A stretch of DNA of 5,549 nt from JBFHES01 sp041584015 (GTDB lineage: Bacteria > Bacteroidota > Bacteroidia > Bacteroidales > M50B96). Positions 1 through 5,549 of the stretch are shown piece by piece. How positions within the stretch are numbered: position 1 is the stretch's first letter; every line of letters begins with the position of its first letter. The DNA lies in the NCBI GenBank assembly GCA_041584015.1, contig JBFHES010000287.1, positions 1-5,549 on the forward strand, in the 5' to 3' direction. The translations under genes were made by a program, and so were the position numbers. The notes under the pieces are model-generated. The model had not been told where the DNA came from and ran no database searches. It saw only the letters and a program-made list of their open reading frames with translations.

Positions 1-1
1 A

Positions 2-298
2 CCCAAAGAGCATAGAAAATCATTTTCGATGACGGACATCAAAACAATAAACCACAATGCATTACAGTTGGATTTATTTTTTGACAAGTTCGGCATTAAC
101 CCACACTTGCCTAAAAATCAAAAGAAGGCAAGGGAGCTATTATATTATGGCACTATTGCTGCTTAAAAGTTTAACGAAGTATTGAAAATAGCACGTATCA
201 AGTATTACCATTCCATTGCCAGAAAAGATCAAAATCAGAAATTTTTAAAAGGTTGGTTAAGGAGGATTAACTCCATCCTATTTAGAGTCTATCCATAA
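2..298 (+). pseudogene. 3' part of an unrecognised gene, interrupted by an in-frame TAA
   Basis: Reading the frame that starts at base 2 gives an open stretch from the window edge to a TAA at 164-166. The same frame then stays open for another 43 codons and ends with TAA at 296-298. Both halves have similar, protein-like composition: Lys/Arg-rich, aromatic and probably helical. Residues before the stop read ARELLYYGTIAA and those after it read KFNEVLKIARIKYYHSIARK. A single C-to-T change (CAA to TAA) would explain the interruption. An ATG lies at 29-31, but the frame is also open upstream of it, so the true start may lie outside the window. The basic tail (WLRRINSILFRVYP) suggests nucleic-acid or membrane contact, but I recognise no family. 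It could instead be two unrelated short ORFs that happen to share a frame. The call of one broken gene is inference. Confidence 0.5.
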
Positions 299-333
299 AA
301 CCGAGAGTTTGAACTTGAAAGTTATAAGAATTA

Positions 334-379
334 CTTCTTTGCGATTTTTGCGATCTTCTTTGCGCTCTCTGCGGTAAAA
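334..379. repeat. Tandem TTTGCG-type short repeat
   Basis: Four imperfect units share the core TTTGCG or TCTGCG: CTTCTTTGCG, ATTTTTGCG, ATCTTCTTTGCG and CTCTCTGCGG, followed by TAAAA. They are spaced 9 to 12 bases apart. On the opposite strand the units read as Arg/Lys/Glu-rich codons (such as RKEDRKNRKE). From memory, similar CTTTGCG/CTCTGCGG strings are scattered through many bacterial genomes, including Bacteroidetes, as short interspersed elements. I cannot confirm copy number from one window. It sits in the 232-base gap between the broken left gene and the nuclease gene. I see no consensus Bacteroidetes promoter (TTTG / TAnnTTTG) at a convincing distance from the 531 start in the rest of that gap. 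Confidence 0.45.
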
Positions 380-530
380 ATACAACATGAATATTGTTAT
401 GGATTTAGTACTAAAATCATTTTAAGGCGGTATAAATCAGCATCAAATATATCGGTAGACAGATAAAAACTAACGACCTATTATCAAGAATACACTCAAA
501 GAAAATTATTACTTTTAAACAAAAACGACA

Positions 531-1508
531 ATGATTAGCCCTAAAGCAATTCTTATTTTATTTGTATTTATCAGCATTAATGCACTTTCGTTTTCACAAA
601 AACAAACCATCCGCATTGCAACATGGAACATCGAACATATGGGTTCTACTGGCAGGGGTTTCCCCGAGCTTAAAAGAAAACTTCCTGCTAGAACGAATAA
701 ACATTTTAAAAAGATTGCGGCGCTTATAAAAGACACCTTACTGCTGAATATTGTAGCGATTCAGGAAGTCTCTATCACTACATCCGAAAACAATAAATCA
801 CACTCAAAAGAACTAGATGCAATAATCAAGAGATTAGGATCTACTTGGACTTATTATTTAGCATCAGTTGACAAAACAAAATATGATGCAGAGATGCAGA
901 ATGCATTTATTTACAATACAGCCAATGTTCAATTGATTTCTGCATTTGAAATGTCAGTACCAGATTTCAAAGTAGGTAAAAAAGCCGTATTCGACAGAGT
1001 GCCTCTTGTTGCTTATTTTAAATCAACGGATCCTAAAATTAAAAATGAAGACTTTATACTCGTTAATCTTCATCTGGCATCTGGCAAAGACAATGATGAA
1101 AACCATCTGGCGGCAATGGTAATTATCGAACAAAACCTAAATAATTGTCTCAAGAAAAATGGCATCAGCACTCGTGAATATGATCGAATTATTTTAGGAG
1201 ATTTTAACGACGACCCTTTTCAAAAAAATGCAGATGGAAATCCCATTTACATTTCAACATTATATGATTACATGGCCTTAAAAGGATATAAGGACTATGT
1301 TGATGAATCATTCAAATCCACCAGAATGAGCAACAATTTCAATAGCATTATTGATCATATTTTAGTTTACAAAAACTTACAAAACAACATCGATCATTCA
1401 AAAGCATCCATATATTTACCACCTAATAAATCAGAAAAAGATTTTTTCAAATGGAGATCAAACTACAGTGACCATTTTCCTGTTTATATTGAAATCGGTC
1501 TAAATTAA
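531..1508 (+). CDS. Exported endonuclease/exonuclease/phosphatase (DNase I-like) family protein
   Basis: This is a 325-residue metal-dependent phosphoesterase of the EEP superfamily, whose members cleave nucleic acids, phosphoinositides or sphingomyelin. Residues 1-22 form a Sec signal peptide: a short basic start, a hydrophobic core ILILFVFISINAL, then SFSQ. No lipobox Cys and no C-terminal T9SS sorting domain follow, so export to the periplasm or outside by Sec alone is likely. The superfamily motifs appear in order: TWNIEH with Asn33, VAIQEV with Glu79, DRVP at 155-158, NLHLASGKD with His181, LGDFND with Asp224 and Asn226, IDHILV at 274-279, and SDHFPV with Asp314 and His315. The set is complete, so the enzyme should be active. 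The ATG at 531 is chosen because it directly precedes the signal peptide; the leader is A-rich without a Shine-Dalgarno. It converges on the large surface-protein gene. The substrate is unknown; a nuclease is the simplest reading, because the lipase branches carry no distinguishing feature I can see here. Confidence 0.93.
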   Translation: MISPKAILILFVFISINALSFSQKQTIRIATWNIEHMGSTGRGFPELKRKLPARTNKHFKKIAALIKDTLLLNIVAIQEVSITTSENNKSHSKELDAIIKRLGSTWTYYLASVDKTKYDAEMQNAFIYNTANVQLISAFEMSVPDFKVGKKAVFDRVPLVAYFKSTDPKIKNEDFILVNLHLASGKDNDENHLAAMVIIEQNLNNCLKKNGISTREYDRIILGDFNDDPFQKNADGNPIYISTLYDYMALKGYKDYVDESFKSTRMSNNFNSIIDHILVYKNLQNNIDHSKASIYLPPNKSEKDFFKWRSNYSDHFPVYIEIGLN

Positions 1509-1540
1509 TTAATGCGATACATGAAGTCAAGGCATATATT

Positions 1541-1827
1541 TTAATGCTTTACTGTAACAAAGCGCTGATTACTTTCTTTCTGTTCTCGAAGAGCAAAGGA
1601 TTTCTCAATAACAGATTCAATACTTTCTGAAAGAATCAGGTAATGGTACTTAAATAATTCAATGAGTTCTATGGAGAACGGGTCGTTGGGAAGCTGAGTG
1701 AGTTTTTCGGTTATTTCATCAAGGTTATATTCACAGGTAGGATTCTGCTGGGCTTTTTAGTAAGCTTGTAACAGCTTTCAAAAAACGCTAGAAAATCTTT
1801 TTCAAATTCTTTAGGGGTATTGTGCAT
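1541..1827 (-). pseudogene. Small unrecognised gene broken by a one-base gap
   Basis: On the minus strand an ATG at 1827-1825 opens MHNTPKEFEKDFLAFFESCY and continues KLTKK. The frame then runs into a premature stop. Shifting frame at the A5 run (T5 on +, 1754-1758) gives a clean continuation, with segments NLDEITEKLTQLPNDP, FSIELIELFKYHYLILSES and ALREQKESNQRFVTVKH, ending with TAA at 1543-1541. Adding one A to the run would restore a single 95-residue protein. The amphipathic, Glu/Leu-rich pattern on both sides, with no Cys pair, signal peptide or membrane segment, suggests a soluble helical protein. I recognise no family. It lies alone between the nuclease and the surface-protein gene, on the same strand as the latter but beyond the hairpin at 1846-1874. 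The gap may be true decay or a sequencing error at the homopolymer. Confidence 0.6.
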
Positions 1828-1845
1828 ATAACTTAAGGAAGAAGA

Positions 1846-1874
1846 AAGGACTGTCTCTTTCTGAAACAGTCCTT
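1846..1874 (-). terminator. Perfect 9-bp hairpin, probable terminator of the surface-protein gene
   Basis: AAGGACTGT at 1846-1854 pairs perfectly with ACAGTCCTT at 1866-1874 across an 11-base loop. It begins 41 bases beyond the stop of the 842-codon gene. On the minus strand the hairpin is followed by a pyrimidine stretch (TTCTTCTTCC); on the plus strand it is followed by AATATTTATTTTG. It could therefore act in both directions between convergent transcripts. On + it lies well beyond the nuclease stop, so the minus-strand role is the more natural one. Confidence 0.7.
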
Positions 1875-1915
1875 AATATTTATTTTGTATTTAAATTAAA
1901 TGTATTCAATGGTTC

Positions 1916-4444
1916 TTACTTAATTACTACTCTGGTTGTATTAGAACCAACTTTAATAATGTAAATACCGCTATTAAGTTCTCCAACATTTAATGTTAGC
2001 TCTGTCCCATAAACCTCGTGCTTTAGAACTAAGTTACCTGCTACATCGAATAACATTACTTGTGAACCATTTTGAATGTTACTTACCGTTAACAATTCAC
2101 TTGCCGGATTTGGAAATACCCTTAACTCTTCAGCTGCTACATTTTCACTTACCGATGTTGCTATATCAGTAGTAACATCTAATGCAACGCTTGCATCCGA
2201 TGCATTGTGTGTACTAGTTTCAGCAAGACGTTGTGTTAAGCTGTACTGCGTATTAGCATCTAAACCTGTAAATTCTGCCGATGCTTGCCATGCACCCCCA
2301 TTAATAGCGTATTCGCCACCAGTTACTATATCTAAAGTAATGCTATTGCTTGTTTTATCGCTTACAGTAGCTTGTGCCGGAGTTACTTGGTCAGCTCTGG
2401 CAATGGCTGCTGTTCCTGTGCTTGAAATGCTTCCTGATTCAACTGAACTGGTAACTTCTACCGAGATACTTGTAGCTATATCAGCTTCTACTAAGGTATA
2501 TGTACTTGCTGTAGCAGCATCAATATTTACATCGTCACGTTTCCATTGGTAGCTTAATGTACCTGTATTATTATCTCCTGATACATTTGCTGTTAAGTCT
2601 TCACCATAGGTAGTTGTTCCGTTAATAGTAACTGTACCTGTTAAGGCTGCCACATCAGCGATTGCTCCACTTACATTAACAATGGCTATATCTGCGTTGT
2701 TATTTACATCAGCACCAATACGAAGCGTGTTAAATGCAAGGTTAGCATCCATTGTACCCGACTGTTGTTCTCCATCAACAGTTAGTATCCAGGCTCCTGA
2801 ATGATATACGTAGGTAAATTCAACATCAACACTTGGCGAGGTTTTGCTAAATGAAACTTCACTATCTAAAGTAGCACCGCCAATACCCCAGTTAGCCTTA
2901 TTACCAAGGCTACCAATAAACACCTGCTCTGTTCCACTACTACCACCAGTGTACAGGCTTACTCCAGCCCAACCTGTGGTTGCAAAATTGATAACATTGC
3001 CAAAACTAAAGTTTAAAGTAAGTTTCTTACCTGTTACTAATGACTCATTGAAACCAATAAAAGCCAAAGTCATGTCATTATTGCCTTCGGTTGATACACT
3101 ATTTCCAGAGAAAATCAGTTGTCCACTTGTTATATCCCACGATGATTCATCAAAAAAATAGCCATTGTATAAGTCGCCTTGTTCTATTTGGGTTGTAATA
3201 TTTGTAGCACCACTAGCATCCGAAGCATTATGTGTACTTGTTTCGGTAAGACGTTGTGTAAAACTGTACTGTGTGTTGGCAGTTAAACTTGTAAACTCTG
3301 ATGATGCTTGCCATGTTCCACCATTAATTGCATATTCGCAACCAGCGATTACATCTAAAGTAATACTGTTATGTGTTTTGCTTGCTACAGTTGGCTGTGC
3401 AGGGGCAGCTTGGTTAGCTTTTGCAATATCTACTGTTTCAGCGCTTAAAATGCTTCCTGATTCAACTGAACTGGTAACTTCTACAGAGATACTTGTGGCT
3501 ACATCAGCTTCAACTAATGTATAAGTACTTGCAGTAGCAGCATCAATATTCACATCGGCACGTTTCCATTGATAGCCTAATGTACCCGTATTATTATCGC
3601 CTGATACATTTGCAGTCAGTTCTTCACCAAAGGTTGTTGTTCCACTTATAGTAACTGTACCAGTTAAAGTTGATGAAGGAAGAGTAGGTGTTACAGTAAA
3701 TGCCGTTGATGCCGGATCATAAACAACGCTATTGTCAAATTCCCAATTGGTAATATCCATAATTGCAGCAAGCAATGTTTCTTTATCACCAGAATGCAGG
3801 GCAGTAACTTTATAGCGAGCATTATCAACCTCAGTATTAACACCGTATGGGTAAAGACCAAACCAACCATTTACTCCATTTGTTTTATCATCAATAATAT
3901 ATGTGCTGGATGAAGAGGCACTTGTTTGCCAAGCGTTACCGGATGTACCCTTAACTCCTGAATTTGCAGTAATTCCACTAATAAAGTCTGAAGCACTAGG
4001 GTTAGTAGCACTGCTACCCTGATAGATGAAAATATTATCTCCAGCTGCATTTAAGAAGTTTGTTCCCGCAGCTGCCAGATCGTAAGCACCAACAGATGTC
4101 ATTGATATTAATGTTGATGCATCTGTTCCTGATGTGAAAGTGATTACAAAATCATCTGTATTTACGTGCATTTCCTCACCTGCAGAAATCGTAGAATTAA
4201 CAACCATTTTGACAGTGTATGAATTCACGGTTAGGGCAGAGCCTGTCCATGCTTCATTTGTCATGTAGAATTCTGTAGTCCCATCAACATCAACCAAAAA
4301 CAAAACGGAGAATGCATCAGGGTCATCCATCCCAATTCTAGTAACAACAATGTCTCCATCAGTAAGTGTTGTCTGTGCCTCTAATAGATTACTAGAGAAC
4401 AGTAAAATTAAAAACATATTTAAAAAGTAAATTTTTAGCCTCAT
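1916..4444 (-). CDS. T9SS-secreted modular surface protein with duplicated Ig-like/FN3-like modules and a lectin-like domain
   Basis: This is an 842-residue protein secreted by the type IX pathway. Residues 1-23 are a Sec signal peptide (hydrophobic core NMFLILLFSS, ending LLEAQ). Residues 28-250 form an N-terminal domain beginning DGDIVVTRIGMDDPDAFSVL that I recall only as a generic surface-protein module. Residues 260-418 and 601-759 are two copies of a composite module. Each copy has an Ig-like half (YQWKR, TYTLVEAD) and an FN3-like half (EYAINGG, TQYS, QRL, ETSTHNASDAS). Between them, residues about 422-598 look like a concanavalin/LamG-type beta sandwich (WAGVSLYTGG, WILTVDG, LRIGADVN). 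Residues 774-842 are the T9SS type A sorting domain (VFPNPASELLTVSNI, then GNLVLKHE, GELNSGIYIIKV and a final Lys). The domain set predicts carbohydrate or surface binding with no catalytic domain visible; the partner is unknown. The ATG at 4444 directly precedes the signal peptide; its leader is A/T-rich with no Shine-Dalgarno. A hairpin follows the stop. Confidence 0.93.
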   Translation of the reverse strand: MRLKIYFLNMFLILLFSSNLLEAQTTLTDGDIVVTRIGMDDPDAFSVLFLVDVDGTTEFYMTNEAWTGSALTVNSYTVKMVVNSTISAGEEMHVNTDDFVITFTSGTDASTLISMTSVGAYDLAAAGTNFLNAAGDNIFIYQGSSATNPSASDFISGITANSGVKGTSGNAWQTSASSSSTYIIDDKTNGVNGWFGLYPYGVNTEVDNARYKVTALHSGDKETLLAAIMDITNWEFDNSVVYDPASTAFTVTPTLPSSTLTGTVTISGTTTFGEELTANVSGDNNTGTLGYQWKRADVNIDAATASTYTLVEADVATSISVEVTSSVESGSILSAETVDIAKANQAAPAQPTVASKTHNSITLDVIAGCEYAINGGTWQASSEFTSLTANTQYSFTQRLTETSTHNASDASGATNITTQIEQGDLYNGYFFDESSWDITSGQLIFSGNSVSTEGNNDMTLAFIGFNESLVTGKKLTLNFSFGNVINFATTGWAGVSLYTGGSSGTEQVFIGSLGNKANWGIGGATLDSEVSFSKTSPSVDVEFTYVYHSGAWILTVDGEQQSGTMDANLAFNTLRIGADVNNNADIAIVNVSGAIADVAALTGTVTINGTTTYGEDLTANVSGDNNTGTLSYQWKRDDVNIDAATASTYTLVEADIATSISVEVTSSVESGSISSTGTAAIARADQVTPAQATVSDKTSNSITLDIVTGGEYAINGGAWQASAEFTGLDANTQYSLTQRLAETSTHNASDASVALDVTTDIATSVSENVAAEELRVFPNPASELLTVSNIQNGSQVMLFDVAGNLVLKHEVYGTELTLNVGELNSGIYIIKVGSNTTRVVIK
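2168..2644 (-). repeat. Internal module repeat, copy 2 (residues 601-759)
   Basis: This is the second copy of the module, directly before the sorting-domain linker. It opens LTGTVTINGTTTYGEDL against LTGTVTISGTTTFGEEL in copy 1 and closes NASDASVALDVTT against NASDASGATNITT. Most differences are third-base or conservative changes, and both copies stay in frame. Recombination between the copies would remove the lectin-like domain cleanly, leaving a protein 341 residues shorter. Confidence 0.85.
3191..3667 (-). repeat. Internal module repeat, copy 1 (residues 260-418)
   Basis: This is the first copy of a 477-base, 159-residue composite Ig-like plus FN3-like module inside the surface-protein gene. 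It aligns with copy 2 at a constant offset of 1023 bases without indels in the parts I compared. One run of 37 bases (3448-3484 against 2425-2461) is identical. Cys369 here (AGCEYAINGG) is Gly in copy 2. High DNA identity beyond protein need suggests recent duplication or gene conversion. Confidence 0.85.
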
Positions 4445-4498
4445 AATATTAAAAATTAAAAGATTTTATTTTAGTTTATAACGATTTATAGAAGTTGT

Positions 4499-4826
4499 TT
4501 AAAGTCCTAAATCAGACCAATCCGTAGATGTCAACAGTTGAGGAATATGTAATCATAGATTCGGTTAATGGCGTCCATTTTTTAATGCTAGCCTTAAGCG
4601 AACCACAGGTTGTTACTACATACTTATCACCTTCTACTACATTCAATAGGCACCTGATCCCCTGTTTTTATCATCAAAAAATGTTTCACCTGTTGCAGGT
4701 GGGGTTACATTGGATATACTATTGTTTAAAAAATTCATACTAGCCATAGGTCAGTGAGCGGACATAATAACCAGTACTAATTAACATCATTAGGGCGATA
4801 CGAAGTTTAAAGTGTAAATTCTTCAT
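4499..4826 (-). pseudogene. Decayed small exported-protein gene, several frame changes
   Basis: On the minus strand an ATG at 4826-4824 opens MKNLHFKLRIALMMLISTG, a signal-like basic then hydrophobic start, and stops at TAG 4742-4740. A +1 step gives SMNFLNNSISNVTPPATGE and GETFFDDKNRGSGAY, stopping at 4645-4643. This second piece has its own ATG at 4747-4745. One extra T in the TT of TATTGAAT would join it to NVVEGDKYVVTTCGSLKAS and KKWTPLTESMITYSSTVDIY, stopping at 4514-4512. A further frame step would instead end in TDWSDLGL with TAA at 4501-4499. Codon-like composition persists across the frame changes, which supports one decayed gene. I recognise no family. The remnant lies directly upstream of the surface-protein gene on the same strand and could once have been cotranscribed with it. 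The exact original frame is uncertain. Confidence 0.42.
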
Positions 4827-4860
4827 AATACATATAATTTAATTATTTTTATTTTGTCTG

Positions 4861-5043
4861 TCATACAAATAGGAATGACAGTATCTTTTTGCGCCTTAAT
4901 GTCATCAAGGAGTAAGCTTCTGCATGGAATTGTTCTTAACCGCTTAAATACTTGGCCAGTTTTAGAACGGAAAGAGCAGAGTCTTCCTTTGCAAATCGCT
5001 AATAAGCTTTTTGAGGTACTCCTGCGCATATCTGACATTTCAT
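4861..5043 (-). pseudogene. Decayed small helical-protein gene
   Basis: On the minus strand a run reading YAQEYLKKLISDLQ begins at 5030. Adding one A to the A3 run at 4990-4988 continues it as KEDSALSVLKLAKYLSG up to a TAA at 4938-4936. The same frame goes on as EQFHAEAYSLMTLRRKK and ends FLFV with TGA at 4863-4861. A possible start is the ATG at 5043-5041 (MKCQ), which needs removal of one A at 5031. Repaired, this would be about 60 residues, charged and helical. The TAA could be CAA in the ancestor. No family is recognised. A rival 71-codon ORF (5038-4823) on the same strand in another frame is continuous but has less natural composition, so I treat it as a shadow. The call rests on composition alone and is weak. 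Confidence 0.35.
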
Positions 5044-5101
5044 ATATATGTACGAATAGAATAAATTTTGGATATCTTTTAAGGGGAGCAAAAAGTAAAC
5101 A

Positions 5102-5355
5102 ATGGGGTAAACAAAAAACAGGAAAATATTGTATTGGGAATAGATAAAAGACAGAAAACTGATATTACACTCCAGATACCTATTTTGCTGGTGGCTTACG
5201 GAATTATTGATCGCTATAAGAATAATCCTAAAGCATTAAATAAATTAGCTGCACTTATTCACAAAGCCTCTGAGTACACACAAGTCATTGTATCAACACA
5301 AAACTATAAACCGGATCACCCGAAATTTTTGGGTTTAGATAAAAAGTTATGTTAG
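5102..5355 (+). pseudogene. Small unrecognised gene, probable one-base gap after the start codon
   Basis: A frame open from 5083 to the TAG at 5353-5355 encodes segments such as ENIVLGIDKRQKTDITLQIP, LLVAYGIIDRYKNNPKALNK and HKASEYTQVIVSTQNYKPDH. Inside that frame the only early starts are GTG or TTG (TTG at 5134). An ATG at 5102-5104 lies in another frame, 13 bases after AAGGGGAG (5081-5088). One extra G in the G4 run at 5104-5107 would give MGVNKKQENIVLG and a protein of about 84 residues. The near-copy of this spot at 5360-5373 does have five Gs. Alternatively the gene is intact and starts at TTG 5134 (73 residues). It is soluble, Lys-rich and without signal peptide or known motif; I recognise no family. 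It ends 30 bases before the transposase start. Confidence 0.45.
5104..5116 (+). repeat. Direct repeat GGGGTAAACAAAA, copy 1
   Basis: This 13-base string recurs exactly at 5361-5373, 257 bases downstream in the same orientation. The two copies bracket the small gene ending at 5355. A shorter GTAAACAA also occurs just upstream at 5095-5102. The pair may mark a duplicated leader or sequence near an IS boundary; function unknown. Confidence 0.5.
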
Positions 5356-5360
5356 CTTTG

Positions 5361-5373
5361 GGGGTAAACAAAA
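5361..5373 (+). repeat. Direct repeat GGGGTAAACAAAA, copy 2
   Basis: This is the second copy of the 13-base direct repeat, 12 bases before the GTG chosen as the transposase start. It is preceded by an additional G, giving G5. If the insertion sequence begins near here, the repeat could belong to its left end, but no matching inverted end is inside the window. Confidence 0.5.
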
Positions 5374-5385
5374 CAAGATAAAGAA

Positions 5386-5549
5386 GTGTCGCCAACAAAA
5401 GATTTGAAACAGCAGCTGATAGAGCTGATATTACCAGAAGGAATTTTAAAACATTTCGATATTACCGATTTCAAGCAAGATGCAAGTGACCAAAGCCTTT
5501 ATACGAAACATTTGACCATATTTTTGGAGGAAAAGAAAGAAATACCTGA
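5386..5549 (+). CDS. ISAon1-type transposase N-terminal region (5' part, cut by the window)
   Basis: The open frame runs to the window end without a stop; the last two bases (GA) begin an Asp or Glu codon. It reads KDLKQQLIELILPEGIL, KHFDITDFKQDAS and HLTIFLEEKKEIP. The pattern ILPEGIL-x-HFDITDFKQ followed by LTIFLEEK-x-EIP matches what I remember of the short proteins called 'ISAon1 family transposase N-terminal region' in Bacteroidetes. These are followed by a separate catalytic transposase ORF, which would lie beyond the edge. GTG at 5386 is the first reasonable start; a stop lies upstream in frame at 5365-5367 and there is no ATG between. The role is DNA recognition or assembly within the IS, by inference. 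It may be the live 5' end of an insertion sequence or a remnant; the window cannot tell. Confidence 0.72.
   Translation, partial: MSPTKDLKQQLIELILPEGILKHFDITDFKQDASDQSLYTKHLTIFLEEKKEIP

Noticed and set aside
515..736. Minus-strand ORF of 73 codons over the start of the nuclease gene
   Set aside because: It lies antisense to the well-supported nuclease reading frame and signal peptide and has no motif of its own.
1754..1758. Programmed frameshifting at the A5 run
   Set aside because: The run is short, no downstream structure or upstream Shine-Dalgarno-like stimulator is evident, and other small genes nearby show the same kind of break, so decay or error is simpler.
2076..3524. Three plus-strand ORFs (2076-2552, 2844-3161, 3165-3524) inside the surface-protein gene
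   Set aside because: All are antisense shadows. The first and last resemble each other only because the underlying modules are duplicated.
4528..4743. Plus-strand ORF of 71 codons
   Set aside because: The minus strand of the same stretch has more protein-like runs; the plus translation has no recognisable pattern.
4858..4881. Hairpin CTGTCAT / ATGACAG followed by TATCTTTTT as a terminator
   Set aside because: The stem is only 7 bp and no plus-strand gene ends before it; the T-rich side faces the wrong way for the minus-strand remnant.
4854..5147. Plus-strand ORF of 97 codons
   Set aside because: It spans the antisense of a minus-strand remnant and then the out-of-frame start of the next gene, so it is most likely chance.
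1..5549. CRISPR array, tRNA, rRNA, riboswitch, or defence cassette
   Set aside because: No regularly spaced repeats, no tRNA-like cloverleaf, no conserved RNA segment and no defence-type motifs were seen. The only repeats are the protein modules and short direct repeats described above.

Overview
The window looks like chromosome or accessory DNA from a member of the Bacteroidetes (Bacteroidota). It is AT-rich. The 842-residue protein ends in a recognisable type IX secretion (T9SS) type A sorting domain, a system essentially confined to this phylum. Start codons sit in A/T-rich leaders without a clear Shine-Dalgarno. The right edge holds the start of what I recognise as an ISAon1-type transposase N-terminal region, also common in this phylum. 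The genus cannot be fixed from the sequence.

Layout, left to right. (1) 2-298: end of an unrecognised gene on +, interrupted by one in-frame TAA. (2) 334-379: a short tandem C/TTTTGCG-type repeat in the leader region of the next gene. (3) 531-1508, +: an intact exported endonuclease/exonuclease/phosphatase (EEP, DNase I-like) enzyme. (4) 1541-1827, -: a 95-codon small gene whose frame is broken by one missing A. (5) 1846-1874: a perfect 9-bp hairpin just beyond the next gene's stop. (6) 1916-4444, -: an intact, modular, T9SS-secreted surface protein carrying two near-identical 159-residue modules around a lectin-like domain. (7) 4499-5043, -: two small decayed coding remnants. (8) 5083-5355, +: a small unrecognised gene, probably frameshifted near its start. 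(9) 5386 to the right edge, +: an ISAon1-like transposase N-terminal region, cut by the window.

How it fits together. The two intact genes are convergent and both encode exported proteins: an EEP hydrolase that should end in the periplasm or outside, and a surface or extracellular binding protein. Nothing in the sequence proves a functional link. Everything around them is small, unrecognised and broken by single-base changes, next to insertion-sequence material. This fits an accessory 'graveyard' flanking an IS. I did not find convincing evidence for a new multi-gene system. The most distinctive signals are the repeated one-base gaps at short homopolymers, the internal module duplication, and the uncharacterised N-terminal domain of the large surface protein.
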